A DNA stretch of 64,000 bases from assembly GCF_914767665.1 (NCBI RefSeq), contig NC_059502.1, positions 35,606,812 through 35,670,811 of the forward strand, given 5' to 3'. Origin of the DNA: Harmonia axyridis. Lineage: Eukaryota; Arthropoda; Insecta; Coleoptera; Coccinellidae. Position 1 is the first letter of the stretch. Every line of letters starts with the position of its first letter. The notes beneath the pieces were generated by a model. It searched no databases, was not told the origin of the DNA, and saw nothing but the letters and a program-made list of their open reading frames with translations. Position numbers and translations under genes: made by a program. Positions 11,558-23,881 of this stretch are shown in pieces.

Positions 11558-12262
11558 TAGGCCTAATAGGTATTATTTTGAGAAAATCTGTACGAATTGA
11601 GCTTCTTATAAATTTTTTGAGAAAAAATGGACCGGATTTCGATTGCTCAACTTCTCGAGAGAATGGCAGAACCAGCATCTTGACCTTCGTTGGATCAAAG
11701 GAAAAATAGTTGTTGAAATATCAATATGGCTTAGTCAGGAATGCATTTTACCACCACTATTATTCTGAGTGCCTGTGAATGAATGAAGGATCGGTAATTG
11801 AAATAACTACGTCTATTGCTTCAGTATCTCATATGGGCGATAATAACAATAATCAATGACTTTCGTCGAGCGTGGCAGGTTTGATATTATATTAAATATG
11901 CTAGCTGTCCTCATCCTTTGTTTATTTAGTTAACTCAGGCCATTTGTGTTCTGACGACCAAATTATATATCTGCCTTATCAACTGATACTATTTATAGAG
12001 TGAAAAAATCTAGCATTGACTTTGCGCTCTATTGTACTCTTGGAGATCACGAAACTATATGTTAATTTATAAGAGATGTAATATATTTTGACGTCATCCT
12101 TGTCGGTTAGTTTATATATATGGGGTTTCGATGATACAATACTGACTGAATTTCAACGTAGTCGGATGTATTATCACGAACTATTCAATTTCATGGAAAT
12201 ATTAGTTTTCATTTTTCTGCTTGAATTTTTCGCTTTGATGATCGACTAAAAAATTTCACGGA

Positions 12263-12385
12263 TTGGCTTGATTTTCAAGCTACTGGGCTTGAGCTTGATT
12301 TAAAGTCTAGCTCAAGTCAAGTAGTAATTTTTCAATCTGAAGTCAAGTCAAGTATTTATTTATCAAGTACTTGAATCATATCAAG
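12263..12385. repeat. Degenerate CAAGT/ACTTG simple repeat
   Basis: Words such as TCAAGTCAAGT, CTTGAGCTTG and GCTTGATTTTCAAGC recur in both orientations over about 120 bases. It is a decayed pentanucleotide-like repeat with local dyad symmetry. Confidence 0.65.
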
Positions 12386-12869
12386 CTACATACTTCATTT
12401 TTAGCAGTTTTATTGTGTAGTGTCACATCAATAAAGGAATGATGAAATGAGAAATAACCTTGCAAGAAACACTTTTCTTCATTAAAATCGTATAAAAGTA
12501 CCAAAAATATCTACTTCTTTGAAATAAATAAATTAAATCACTATAAATCATAACGAAACCAAAAATAATAAAAAAATAAAGTTTCTTAATATTGAGAAAT
12601 CTTTGATTCAAATCTAGAAACCATTTGTAATTCGAAATTGAGCGTTTGTAATATTTCAACAAAAAGCATTTGTGCATCGGATTTTTGCACCTTCATGAAT
12701 GCTTTGTTAAAAAATTATCACTTTGTATTGTATTTTTTTTCGTTTGTTTTCACAAAGAAAATTAAATGACCGAATGGTATCTATTTGACAAGACTATTTC
12801 ATGAGACCATAAATACTTGTTATCAAAAGTGTTACTATTTTCGGTAAGAATAGCTGTCAAGTTGCCGCG

Positions 12870-12915
12870 GATAAACACGATTATATAACTAACATGAGTT
12901 ATATAATCGTGTTTA
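12870..12915. repeat. Perfect 20-bp hairpin
   Basis: ATAAACACGATTATATAACT (12870-12889) is followed by the 6-base loop AACATG and the exact inverse (12896-12915). No mismatch occurs in 20 pairs. The stem is shorter than animal microRNA precursors and nothing suggests transcription, so it is listed as structure only. Confidence 0.9.
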
Positions 12916-14073
12916 TTTATTGGGGTAAATTTCTTGAAAATATTTTTTTCTAAAATCTTCTTTCTATTTTACTTATTCACTACAGAGATCAACTGACCTC
13001 CTCTAAAGGTGTTGAGTATCCTTCAGGTATTTTAAGAATCAGCATTATGCAGAACGTTATCTTTCTGAATGTCAGTGAGATTTAGAACTTCATGTCTTCA
13101 AAGATTCTAAGAAAAATATTACAAACATCCATTGAGAATGCCAGTGCCCAATTTGTGATTCCTTTATCGTTCATCACTCTTCATATTGACCCAGATAGAA
13201 GACGATATTTCTGACCAGCCTATTACTACAGTTATTCTTATGGGATGGAACAAACGAAATAATGAGCCCCAAAAATAAAATCGAGTCAAAACCAGGCTCG
13301 CAAGCATATGGAGAACAAACCGAGCGGAATTACCCTGCTTTCGACTTGAAAATCTCGATTGTGAAATTTTATCAAGCAGATTTATGATTCGAGCCGGTTT
13401 AGTACTTGTAATTCACTTCACGTATCTGATGAAAGTTTGCAGGTGATAAAACAAGCATGCAATTAGGCAACTGTTCGGATGAATCCTTTCTTTCTTCAGA
13501 TAAAGCGGGATAACAGAGCTCTACGTAATTGAAAACGTGTATGTCATCCGCAAGAGACTCCAATAAATTGCGTTTTCTAGAAAATTCACCGTTTTTTCAT
13601 CTTGTTGAACGTGCATCGTTACGAGCACGGCACTTTGAATTCTTCAACGATTCCATATGTACTCAAGAATAGGACCATTTAGTTAGAGTTGAAAAAATTT
13701 CAATTATCTTGGATATTATACATAGTTCTTTTCAAGTTCATAGTGTTCTGCGTATTCGAGTGCGTATTATACAAGTTTCGTACACAATTTTGGGTTGAAA
13801 GCTCCATCAGAACCTTAAAAAACTCGATCGTCTAATAAACCTAATATTTCAAGGACACCAAATCTCAATCTCAAGTTGAAGTTTTGCGAGTTTATATAGA
13901 ATAGCAATTTCAAGCTCTGGGCAAAATCTCGTATCAATAACAATACAAAATTAATGCAGAATATCGCAATAACATGAAGAAATCGAGAGTCAGAAGATTT
14001 TGAGCGCTCCTGTATTAATGCACCAATTTTGCTCTTGGAAACCATTGAACTATGTAGTCTATATATTAGTATA

Positions 14074-14377
14074 TACAGGGTGCCTGGTGAGGAATGGAAC
14101 AACGTTTAGGTGGTGATGAGGGATGTCTCAAGGATTGAGAAAATGCCATTTGAAATCATCTGAGGTACATGATTCCTGATATACAGGGGATTTTAGAAAA
14201 AATGTGGAAATTTCAAATGACCATAATTCAGGAAATGTGAGAGCTAATCCGATGATTTTTCGTATGAACAATGATAGAGTCAGTACGAATCTGTTTGAAC
14301 GAAAAATTCGAAATAAAATCAGATCCGGACTCAGAAATATCAGTTTTTCTGAAATTAGGTAAAAACAACACCCTGTA
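14074..14377. repeat. TACAGGGTG family repeat with tandem end boxes
   Basis: TACAGGGTG starts at 14074, a second TACAGGGG at 14182 (offset 108) and an inverse CACCCTGTA lies at 14369-14377. The 108-base box spacing matches other family members at 32.3 and 52.2 kb. Long arm pairing is not seen, so this is a partial or decayed copy. Confidence 0.6.
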
Positions 14378-15125
14378 TGCGGTTTTCAATTTTTTTGACT
14401 TCAGATTCTGAAAGAGCAGGAAAAATACTTTCGAACTCAACTGTCATCCCGAATGGCACAAATTTTTCCTGCTTTCTATGACCCTTCGAATGTCAATCTT
14501 CCGATTTTCGCTCCTTACATATTATTATTTTCTCGACATTTCAGAATAATGAGATCTCAGATAGTTACTCATAAGAAAAAAAAAAGGGTCATAAACGAAT
14601 CAATTCATCATTCAAGTGAGTAGCAACGTTTAATGAACCAGCAAAAAAAAATTGGGATAGACCCTGTAAAAATAAAAATTTTATGTCTAAAATTGACCCT
14701 TCCGATCATTTTGCTGAAAAACGTTCAACAACGCAGTTATGAATTTCCTTACTTCATCCACACAATGTATGTTGCATGAATGACGAGAGCTCAAAAGCTC
14801 CTGACTTCAAGTCATTTCTTTCCCCATTTTTGTTTACATAATTCATATGGTTTGAATGAATCAGTAACTATCATATTGACCTAACAGTTTTCTCTATTTC
14901 TGTTTCTTGGAATTCGACGATTTATTTTGAACTATCAGTTAACGACATCAATGTAATTCTATATTTTATGGCTACTAAATGAAAGCTATTTCCTGTGGTC
15001 AAGATCTAATATCAATTTATCCACCTCTTTGATGAATAATTCTACCAATAACTCAAAATAAATAGATAGAATAACTCGAATATAGAATATATCGAACTTT
15101 CCGAGAGTATTGCGTCCAATCCTAC
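14378..15125. other. Gene-free AT-rich DNA
   Basis: No feature is recognised apart from a run of A near 14575 and a GACCCTGTA box near 14659, which may be another decayed family end. Confidence 0.5.
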
Positions 15126-15291
15126 CTGCGGGCTGTAGCAAAGTGATCTACGCTTTTGATAAGAAATACAACATTCTCCACCAACGGAGGAGTGGTCCGA
15201 GCTCATCCTTATCACTGCAGTCGTGTTCATTTGTCCGTATCATTCCTGGTTCTAATTTTATGACCGCAGCAATGTCAACGCGGAATACTAC
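15126..15291 (-). other. Isolated candidate exon (splice-bounded, GC-elevated)
   Basis: On the minus strand a good acceptor (ATATTTCAG) precedes base 15291 and a strong donor (CCGCAG|GTAGGA) follows base 15126. The block is clearly GC-richer than its AT-rich flanks. One frame is open for 47 codons from the acceptor (VVFRVDIAAVIKLEPG, then MIRTNEHDCSDKDELG and PLLRWWRMLYFLSKA) before a stop. If coding, this would therefore be a last coding exon, or the block could be untranslated. DCSDKDE faintly recalls the acidic end of an LDL-receptor class A module, but the cysteine pattern is absent. No neighbouring exon was found. Confidence that it is transcribed is low. Confidence 0.3.
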
Positions 15292-18200
15292 CTGAAATAT
15301 TATATCGCTGATTCACCCTGTGAATGTTCCAGCTCGTCCGAAGTGTAGTCAGTTCTTCGTTATATTATTAGCGTTGGAAACTAATAACACTCTCTATTAC
15401 CGGACAATGAAATTTATTCAAATGTCCGAAAGTAAATACTCAACCGTTAAATCCCACTCAAGAACCCAACGCAACATTGTTTTTTATATTACATGACTTG
15501 GCTCGTGAACTTGTAGTTTTTCTTCGAGGACAGGGTCGTAATTAAGATTGTCTAGAAATGAAATCATCAGGAAGTTGATGGATTTGGCCTTAATGGGAAT
15601 TGAAATTGATTAAATTAAAAGGACTGTGTTTTCACTCAGGTACTCAATAGAATAATTCGATAACAGTAATGTCATCCTATAACTGTACTTGTTTAATTTA
15701 TACAGTTTGCTGAAAATTGATTCGTCCTAATTCGGTTTGGGCAAAATATATTTTAGTTTGTTAGAAATTTCCAAAATTCACATTTTTGTTACACTATAAC
15801 TTTTGTTGGTTTGAAGTATACTTCAAATATTTCGTGAAATTATAGTTCGTCCTGAATTCGAAGTATGGTACTCATTTATTTCAGATCTTTCTTCTGGCAG
15901 GTTTTTTTTTTAATTCCTACCAGAATGTTTCTACCACACTCTTTAAATATTGTATCTTTCACCTCTAGCATATAGGCATGCTATATTATCACGCATTAGG
16001 AGGAAATATTCCGGTTATTCATTTAGTATGTTCGTGAGGATTTTGATGATAGCTCACGAAGATTAATTCATTTTCAACAAAATTGCATTTTAATAACCAC
16101 CCCTACACGTCTTTCGAAGGGCAGGGAAGTGTTACCTGAAAAAAATTTTTGAATCAGTGAAATTATGGTCACGAATGATAAAAGTGATCATTTCGGCTTA
16201 TTAAATATCACCGTAACTCAGACATGAAACACTCAAACTGAATTTCGTTGATGTACATTTAATCCACTCTCTTTTTTTTTGCATTATTATAATTTCATGA
16301 GTATATATTTGTTGAAAATTATTATAGTATTCCTGAAAATATTTTAATATGTTGGAAAGCATGATATAAAATATTCACTCTGCAATCCACAACTCACACA
16401 TATTTTCTTATTAAATTTCTTTTATTCACATAAAAATACTGACGGAGAATTTTATCTGAAAAATCTCAATCATCTCCTTTCAAGGTGTGTACAGATACAA
16501 CCAAGACATTCCTTCATCAATAAATCCGTGTTGAAAATCTTTATCTTAACTATAATACTATCGGCCTATCTTCCTAAAGTATGGTATCTTTATAATCAGG
16601 CATTGATGAAATTGTTGCATTTTATTACGAGAAAATACTTATCGTTATGGCATCTTCATAGCATTTTCATCGGAATTCATCAGTATAATCAGTGTTTTTT
16701 ATAATATGTTCGGCAATCATTTCCATTCTCTGGATAATTTGAATTTGACGGTCAATATTATCTGCTACAATTATACCCCAAATAATCATATGAAATATTT
16801 GTTCAACCAATTGAAATCATTCATTTTCTTGAAATTTAGGAGCTCGGAAAGTTTTGTATCAAATATTTTGTGACAAAAAATTTTTCAGGAATTTCTATTT
16901 TTCAATTTAATTATTAATTTGATTGAATTTAATTATTATTGAGTTTCAACTTCAATAATCTATACATCTATAGCAATTTCTAACTTTAGAATGTCAAATT
17001 GTGAAATTTGCATTGTTCGAAAAAAATCTTTCCTATTGTTACCGAGAATAACAGCGGACGGTGCGTGGACGAAAGTTTATTATTGAATATTTGATTCATT
17101 CACAACACGCAAAATTCAGAAAAAAAAAACATTAAATCAATAATCGACTCGCAAAGGTTTCACGGTTCGTAAAATTTCTGCATTTCTGTTTATAATTTTA
17201 ATCCGAAGAATGATATCAGACTGTACAAACACTTCAATTTGTTTCATATCCTATTTTAAGTCCAGTTTCAATAACAGATTCTATGATTTCAGGATTATCA
17301 ATTTCAGATATCAGATTTTCTAAATAAATTTACCAATGTAATAAATTTAAAAATTATTCATTATATCCTCAGTTCGTCTAAACACTTTGCACTTGAGGAG
17401 GTTCAGCGTTACAGACATTTGGGGTTTGTATATAATAAAATTAAGTTATCACCTCAGCTGAAGTTTTCAAGCCTAACTCGCCGTTAAATACATAAACATT
17501 CTCTATGCTGAGAACAATTTCATTTCCGAAAAAAGTTAATGGGAATTATGAAATTCAAATAATCTCATACTTCTCGAGGGGAATGAGCTAATAAACAGAT
17601 CAAACCGCTTGATAGCAGTTTTGAATTTGAAGTTATATTCTAGAAATGTATGAGACAACCTGATATAAAAAATGTAATCAAATTATCTCGAAAAACAAAT
17701 GCCTGTCCATCCGTTTTGGGTGGAGGTCGAGTAGGACTATTTCATGTTATGTAACAAATGGGGTAGTAATAGTAACTAGAATAATCTGATGAACTAACAT
17801 TCTTATAATTGAAGGAACAAAAATTTCTATGTAATTTCTTTCACATAACTTTTTTAGGGATTTTTATATTTAACACATTTCAAAAATTAAACTTCAAATT
17901 CTTTTAATAAAAAAACCAATAACATATGAGAATCATAACATGAATGAAGTCGTAACATTTGTATGTGTTCATAAAACAGAAAAAACGAGTATACATTACA
18001 ATACCATGTTCAGTAAATACCCTTCCGAAAGTTACTAACGAAATCCACTCGAAGTGAATGTTACGCCTCGCTTCTTCATGAAATAATATTTATTTTCTTC
18101 CAGAGCAAACATAATAAAGTGAGTCAAGAAGAGCAGTATATTGAGTAAATATCGAACTATTGGATAGATACGATAATATTGGATCGGTCCTGCTGGTATT

Positions 18201-19369
18201 AGCATAATATAACCCAAACCTTCCGACCAACAAATGCCAGAGGTATATAAACAGGGGTTTTATACATTATACTAATCAGTACTCTCTTGAAGTACTTGTG
18301 AATTTTTTTATACCGGGAAAATCGAAGTTTTCCACTTTTATTTACATATGTATATTCATGATTTTGAAGAAAAATATTAGCCATTAGATTACCTACTCGT
18401 GGTGAACGGTATATTGTTTTATAAGTGGTGAAAGTGTGCTTTTGTTGCGCAACTAAATATATGACGGCCGAATGAATTTCTGTACTTTTTCTGAAAAATT
18501 CGTTGAATAACATTAAATTTTATAATGAGATTTCTGATTCGGTACTAAATAAAGCTCGCCTTGGAGCCTTCAAACTTGTCACGCGTGCTTTATAGGTCAA
18601 CTTATAAAATTGAATCATAATGTATTTATTCAGCGCTCGTTCTCCGAACAGATCGCTAAATCAATTCCTCACAATGAGCGTAATTTTTATATTTTGAGAC
18701 GGGGTCCCAAACGATAATCTGACTAATGACGAATATGTCCTCAAATTCGTATACACGATAACTGTAGAACGGAAAGATCTAAAAACTTGAATTATGCATG
18801 GTTTAAGTTCGTTGATGAACAATATCCCATTAAGGGTTAGGTAACTACGGTCGTTGAATTTTTTTTTTGTTAATTACGAAACTTCATACCCGATCGAGAT
18901 GAAAATTTGTGTTTGGATGTGGATTTCAAACCTAGCGCATAATTATAATTGTTGATCGCTTAACCAGAACCAAAGTAAATTCAAGAGGAATATCGAAAAA
19001 AATTTAATTTTGAGTGTTCATATGAAATAACAATTTCAGACTCTGTGCAATATTGCAAGCTGAAACAAAGAAAATTCAAGAAGAAAAAGAAATACTCAAC
19101 GTTTCCGTGATTACAGATCCGATTGGATTTTGCGTGTATATAAAGAATATTCTTTTTAAGTATTGTACAAAATTTCGAGTTAATTACGCCACAAAAATCA
19201 TAGGAAATACAAGTAGAATATCGGAAAATTTGCCGAATAATTCCGTTACAACATATCAGATCTAATCGACATTTTGCAAGGATATAAACTATTTTAAGCT
19301 TTTTTAAATTAGTTCATTACAGTTCAACATAAAATATTTGATACCTACTATGGTAACTCATTTATTTAT
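15292..19369. other. Gene-free AT-rich DNA
   Basis: About 4 kb of unique, very AT-rich sequence holds no supported gene. A TATATAAA (18244-18251) lies about 30 bases upstream of a TCAGT initiator-like word (18276-18280), the usual arthropod core-promoter spacing. No open frame follows, so it is not called a promoter. Confidence 0.6.
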
Positions 19370-19475
19370 TCATTTGACTTATTTATTTATTTATTCCAAA
19401 CACCAAAAGGTAAAATGGATGTAGATTATATATATATATTAATTTATTTATTTAACTTATTTATTCATTTAACTT
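19355..19475. repeat. (TTTA)n-rich low-complexity tract
   Basis: Interrupted ATTTATTT and TATATATA runs form two short simple-repeat stretches around 19360-19395 and 19425-19475. Confidence 0.8.
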
Positions 19476-19849
19476 GAAGAAATGATGAAAACTAGTATTA
19501 AATAAAAACATTTATGGAAGCCACTTGGCAGGGTGTGATCCTCATGATCGTGAACATGCAAAACTTGGAAAATCAGCTTACCACGCTTACCAATATTAAG
19601 ATCAAAGGTAGGGACCGATTGGCTATGACAGCGTCATTTTGAAATTAATATTCGTGAACTATACGCCGCTTAATAATCTTCTACCATTTTGGCTAATGTT
19701 ACAGCATCCATTGGAGCCTTGGCTATCTCTTATATATATGCTCCTCAGGCTTACCGGTTCTACAGCATTATATGTATATGTATAGCTGTTTTCATGACCG
19801 ATTCCCAAAATTTGCAAATTTTTCCGTTTCAAGTATTCCGAAGTGCAGC

Positions 19850-20040
19850 TCGTCCTTATTCATTATATGCAAGTTTATCAGCTTATTCATTGCCTTCAAT
19901 AATTACTTTGTCTGGCGCCCCTAGTAGATTCACTTATGTGCTTCTAGCTAGGTGTTTTATGTTATTACGGCATTCCTAAGACAGTTAACTATCATTTCAG
20001 CCGAGGTTTCAGCTGTGAGACAAGATAATCCAAATTTGTT
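19850..20040 (-). pseudogene. Non-LTR retrotransposon RNase H fragment
   Basis: On the minus strand the reading TAETSAEMIVNCLRNA is followed, after stops, by VNLLGAPDKVIIEGNE, a stop, and ADKLAYNE. The I-x-G-N-E-x-A-D-x-L-A pattern is the hallmark of RNase H domains in I/R1/Jockey-like LINEs, and the upstream S-x-x-x-V-x-x-C-L motif fits the preceding helix. Several in-frame stops make it a dead fragment. Flanking LINE domains were not recognised. Confidence 0.55.
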
Positions 20041-21640
20041 AAACGTCTATCTCAGCTATTACAGAGGCTATTGCCTATTGAACCTGACATATGGATCAAC
20101 CTGGAGGATAAAGAAGAATGAATCAAGTTTGCACCCTCATTGAATGTAACTGGTTCAACGACTAAGTCCAATGACTATATCATCGTGGTCGTTATTCTGC
20201 TACTTTTGTGGTTCAATATTTTTTGACTAAAAAAAACATCTTTTCATCTTGCTATCATGTTCAGCTATATGGCTAATTTGTGCTCAAATGAATAACTTTC
20301 TAATGAGCAAAATTGATGGTTTTGAAAAGAGGGAAATTCCATTGAATCCGGAATAAGTAACAGTGTGTTGGTACAGCCATGCAATGTGTCACAATTGGAA
20401 CTTTTTTTTTTTTTTTTGAGAATGATAATACCGCGAAGCGCATGCCGTTACCACAGGAGAAGTTCATCGTTTTGTGAATTATCAAGAAATATCTTGCAAC
20501 TCCACATTATTCGAATTCTTCTGGATCTATGGTTATTTGAATTGTCAGGTCTATTGGTATTGGTACCTATTAATATTCAGTCTTCTTCCTTTATTCATTC
20601 CTATTCATTGAGACATGCCTTGATTTACTTTATTCAGTCAAATAGAAATAATGGATTATCTTCTTTTTGATATTGCACGGTTCTTCTCTTTTCCATTGGC
20701 CTTTCACTATGGAATTGCCTATAAGGTAATCAAACCAACTGCAGTGTCAGGTATCAATAAAGAGAACTATATTAACTGATTATCTACTCTCGTTCCACAA
20801 AGAACGGCACAGATCGCCTTAACAAGCTCGAACTATTTGAACAAAATGTTATCTCGTAACGTTTAACAAGATACCCATCAACCTATACCTGCCCTGAAAC
20901 AATATGGACATCAAACCATCTCGGAAGATCATCCCAGAACCTCGAGTTGCGCCCGTGGCTCTTCTGCTACGCCCGATTGACAGGCATCATCGCAACATTC
21001 GAGACTTCTTGTGTGTTCCAGAGTTATTCACAAACAAATCACGAACGACTGATTAGGAGCAAGTAACGGTTAGAGTAGAAAGAAAATCATACTCATTTTG
21101 GTCATATCGACGTCGTCGGAGAAACCATAATATCATAGTTCGTATTGGTGGAACGGGCAAATAGAATGTGGATTGATGAGAAAGTTCCCGGTGATTGGAA
21201 ACTGCATACCGGGTGGTGCACGCTCACGTGGATGTTGAAAAATTCGATAACTGGAACTATGGAATGCGCGGAAACTTACCGTGTAGACATGAAAAGTAAG
21301 GAATACTCATTATCTTTATAGATATTTAAATTTTAGTACGGAAACATCATTACTTGATTATTTGTCATTGGAGAACAAACGTATATTCAGCAAATTGCCC
21401 CTTTATTTCAACCAAAAAGTGTCATCAGTTGAAGTAGATTAACAAACCTTCATTTTTCCATTGTACGAGGACTCGTTCCCCAAAAAAAAAACCTAAATCA
21501 TTTGATCACGTTGTCTTTATTTTTTAATTTCAAGCCAGGAATGGTCTAAGACGATAGGGTTCGATTCATTGATGACGAATCCGTGGTTGAATTCATTTGT
21601 GTCCGTCCGTTAGCTATTATGTTTTCATTTCGCACGTATT
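20041..21640. other. Gene-free DNA, partly GC-elevated
   Basis: About 20690-21290 is moderately GC-rich and includes an open frame of about 65 codons around 20868-21068, without recognised motifs. A 17-base T run sits near 20401-20417. Nothing else is supported. Confidence 0.5.
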
Positions 21641-21770
21641 TTGGCTGTGTACTTGAGTATGTGATAATAATAAAAGAAATGATTTGTATTTCAAGTATTT
21701 TATTCAAAAATCTGTTAGAACGTTTTCGGCTAAACAGCCATCTTCAGTACCACTAAAAACAAAACAAAGA
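21640..21770 (-). repeat. Retroelement-like 3' tail
   Basis: On the minus strand CTGAAGATGGCTGTTTAGCC runs into GAAAACGTTCTAAC and an AT-rich tail containing AATAAAA. A similar GAAGATG...AAAACGTAA tail follows the Penelope-like remnant at 50.8 kb, so this may be the 3' end of a related element. No coding part was found next to it. Confidence 0.35.
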
Positions 21771-22261
21771 GTGAGTTGAGCAACAATTCGAGACCTCAGC
21801 ATGCCAGCCACTTACTCGTCAAAAATACTCTGCTTCCACCATCAAAGTGAAGAGACATAACATAGGTTCTCGAAAATGTTGAAAGCGAAGGATGCAAAAG
21901 CAATAACAATCACTCAGTTAAAAATGAAAACAAAGGAAACATAACCTACACGAAGATGTCCTCAGTCTGAGAATAATGAGACTAGCTGAGTATAACAAAA
22001 AAAAACAGTTAAAAGGAATGACAAAATATAAAACAATGTATGAACTGACTGTGTCACATAAAACAGGTAGGCAGCACATAGTGTATGCTACAAAACTAAT
22101 TACAGTCTCTTGAACAGGGATATGTAGTTTTTGTTCAAATTTAAGTTTGTGTGTATGTTCAACCAATTATCCTTCATCGATATTTCATTCTCAATATGAA
22201 TATTCTCCAAGAAGTCTAATTTTGTGTAATTCGTCGTCCGTAATAGTAATTTACGTAACAA

Positions 22262-22620
22262 GTCCGGAAAATATGTTTTTTTTTTCGAATAGACAAAATT
22301 CCAGGACGAGCGTAAGCGGGTCCTGGAAGTCTGTGAGTCCAAAAAAACCATTTTCGGGCGTGTTGCGTACAATATTTTTTCGGCAACCATGTAAAATAAC
22401 ACTATCGCTGCTGCTTTCCATATTTTATTGCGATTGCTATCAAAAAACATGCAAATTTTTGACAACTAATTTCATATGAACTGTCAGCCGTTATCTCGGT
22501 TGCTATGGATTCTATGATTCTTTTCCGGCCTAGTCCGGGAAGTACGTACTTTCCGGACTAGGCCGGGAAATGCTACTTTCTCAGAGAAGAAGCGTCCGGG
22601 AAGTGAGCACTTCCCGGACG
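22262..22620. mobile_element. Small palindrome-ended element, candidate non-autonomous relative of the tyrosine recombinase element
   Basis: The left end begins GTCCGGAAAATATG and contains a 9-bp perfect stem, TTCCAGGAC/GTCCTGGAA (22299-22328), with the loop GAGCGTAAGCGG. It is enclosed by AGAC/GTCT. The right end has two palindromes. One is a 42-bp palindrome at 22525-22566 (CCGGCCTAGTCCGG... with one mismatched pair). The other is a 28-bp palindrome at 22593-22620 (CGTCCGGGAAGTG-AG-CACTTCCCGGACG). The word GTCCGG(G/A)A recurs at the left end and in both right palindromes. This is the layout of the 44.6-46.2 kb element, which uses a different word. There is no open frame of note. A second inverted pair, TTTTTTCGGCAACC (22375) and GGTTGCCGAAAAAA (22620), overlaps the right part and offers an alternative boundary of about 22374-22635. 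Confidence 0.6.
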
Positions 22621-22940
22621 GTTGCCGAAAAAAATAATTCCAACTAGAGTGAAATTTAGTTTGTATCAATGTGAATAAATAACTAGAATATTCATTCCGA
22701 ATTTTTGGAGGATCTTATCATCAAAATATTTCATCTAGAATATAGATAAACTTATTGACTACAATGATAACATCATACTAAATCTCATCTCTCCTTTCTG
22801 CTGATTTTTTAATCCTTATTTATTGTATTGTTTCCAATATCAATGTTTTGTTATTGTACACTTTTCTCAAATATTTTGTGAATAGCTTTTTGGGTGTAAA
22901 AATCACCTGTGTGTATTCCTTTGTGAATAAATGACACATA

Positions 22941-23300
22941 TACAGGGTTAGAACTATTTAGAGGGGCACTACAGGGATATCGAAAACCTTTAGATATATA
23001 TACAGGGTGGATTGAATTACAAAAAAGTTGCGTTATTTAGCGACTAGTGTGTTGGTGTTAACGGATCCAAAATATCTCCAATGGTTCACGAGATATCTCG
23101 AAAATAGTAAAAATCGACATTTTCTTTTTTTCGTCAGATTTTTTCTGTTTTCCATTGTTTCATAAACGCGATAGTCATTTTTTTCCATATGGTTCTCCTC
23201 TTGAGGTGATAAAGAAAAACTTACGAATTCAAAAATGTATCACACTCTACAAAAATATCGAGTTTTGCTAGGCAAATTTGAACTTCCGTTTTATTTTTTT
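22941..23300. repeat. TACAGGG-box cluster and half fold-back
   Basis: TACAGGG occurs at 22941, 22970 and 23001 (TACAGGGTGG). The following text has the wording typical of this window's fold-back arms (CACGAGATATCTCGAAAATA), but no inverse partner end is found nearby. Confidence 0.5.
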
Positions 23301-23630
23301 GTTTGAGTGGTAGGCTGGTGCCAGAATTGTCAAATAACTTGTTACTTCATTCAGTTGTTATGTGAAACCATCACTCAATTTTTGCAAGAACCTGAATCCT
23401 GTTTGATGAGTAACGTTCTATTAATTACATAATCATACTGATACCAACACTCTACATAGCGTACCACTAGTTTATTACTTCGATATTTTTTGGGTGAGTA
23501 CAAAACTTTCATTCACATAGGACGTGATTAATGTGCTCTTCTTCCAGGATCTCGTGATTTGAGTGAAATATCTTATTACAGGTTGATCCCTAAATATGTT
23601 TTGATTCCGCTTCATGTGTCAAAATTGTTA
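23301..23630. other. Gene-free AT-rich DNA
   Basis: No feature is recognised. Confidence 0.5.
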
Positions 23631-23638
23631 GCACATGT

Positions 23639-23873
23639 CATGGGCGCCCGCAGAAATTTTTCTCAGGGGGGGCAAAATGAAAATTATAGAAAAACGATAA
23701 GGTGTCCATGATTGTCATTGAAAATCGGAAAATTGTAGAGAATCCATTACTTCCTTTTTTTCCATGTCCTTTGGATTAAGAAAGTAATATTGAGGGTATT
23801 GTGCTGAAAAATGAGGCAATCAAAATCTCAGGGGGGCCATGGCCCCCCCTGGCCCCCCCTGCGGGCGCCCATG
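23639..23873. mobile_element. hAT-type MITE with 8-bp target duplication
   Basis: The 235-bp element has perfect 15-bp inverted ends, CATGGGCGCCCGCAG and CTGCGGGCGCCCATG. It is flanked on both sides by the direct repeat GCACATGT (23631-23638 and 23874-23881). An 8-bp duplication is the signature of hAT transposition. GGGGGGGC and GCCCCCCC tracts extend the inner ends. It has no coding capacity and depends on a transposase encoded elsewhere. Confidence 0.92.
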
Positions 23874-23881
23874 GCACATGT

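Larger units (their letters stand above)
11558..14073. other. Gene-free AT-rich DNA
   Basis: No coding gene is recognised. The stretch contains a degenerate CAAGT-rich repeat (about 12263-12385) and a perfect hairpin (12870-12915), listed separately. A GC-richer patch at about 13230-13640 shows no open frame with family motifs. Confidence 0.6.

Noticed and set aside
18244..18280. TATA box plus TCAGT initiator at promoter-like spacing
   Set aside because: No open frame, splice sites or GC change downstream; such pairs are expected by chance in AT-rich DNA.
22100..22480. Open frames of 110-121 codons on both strands
   Set aside because: They run through the palindrome-ended element at 22.26-22.62 kb and are explained by its structure.
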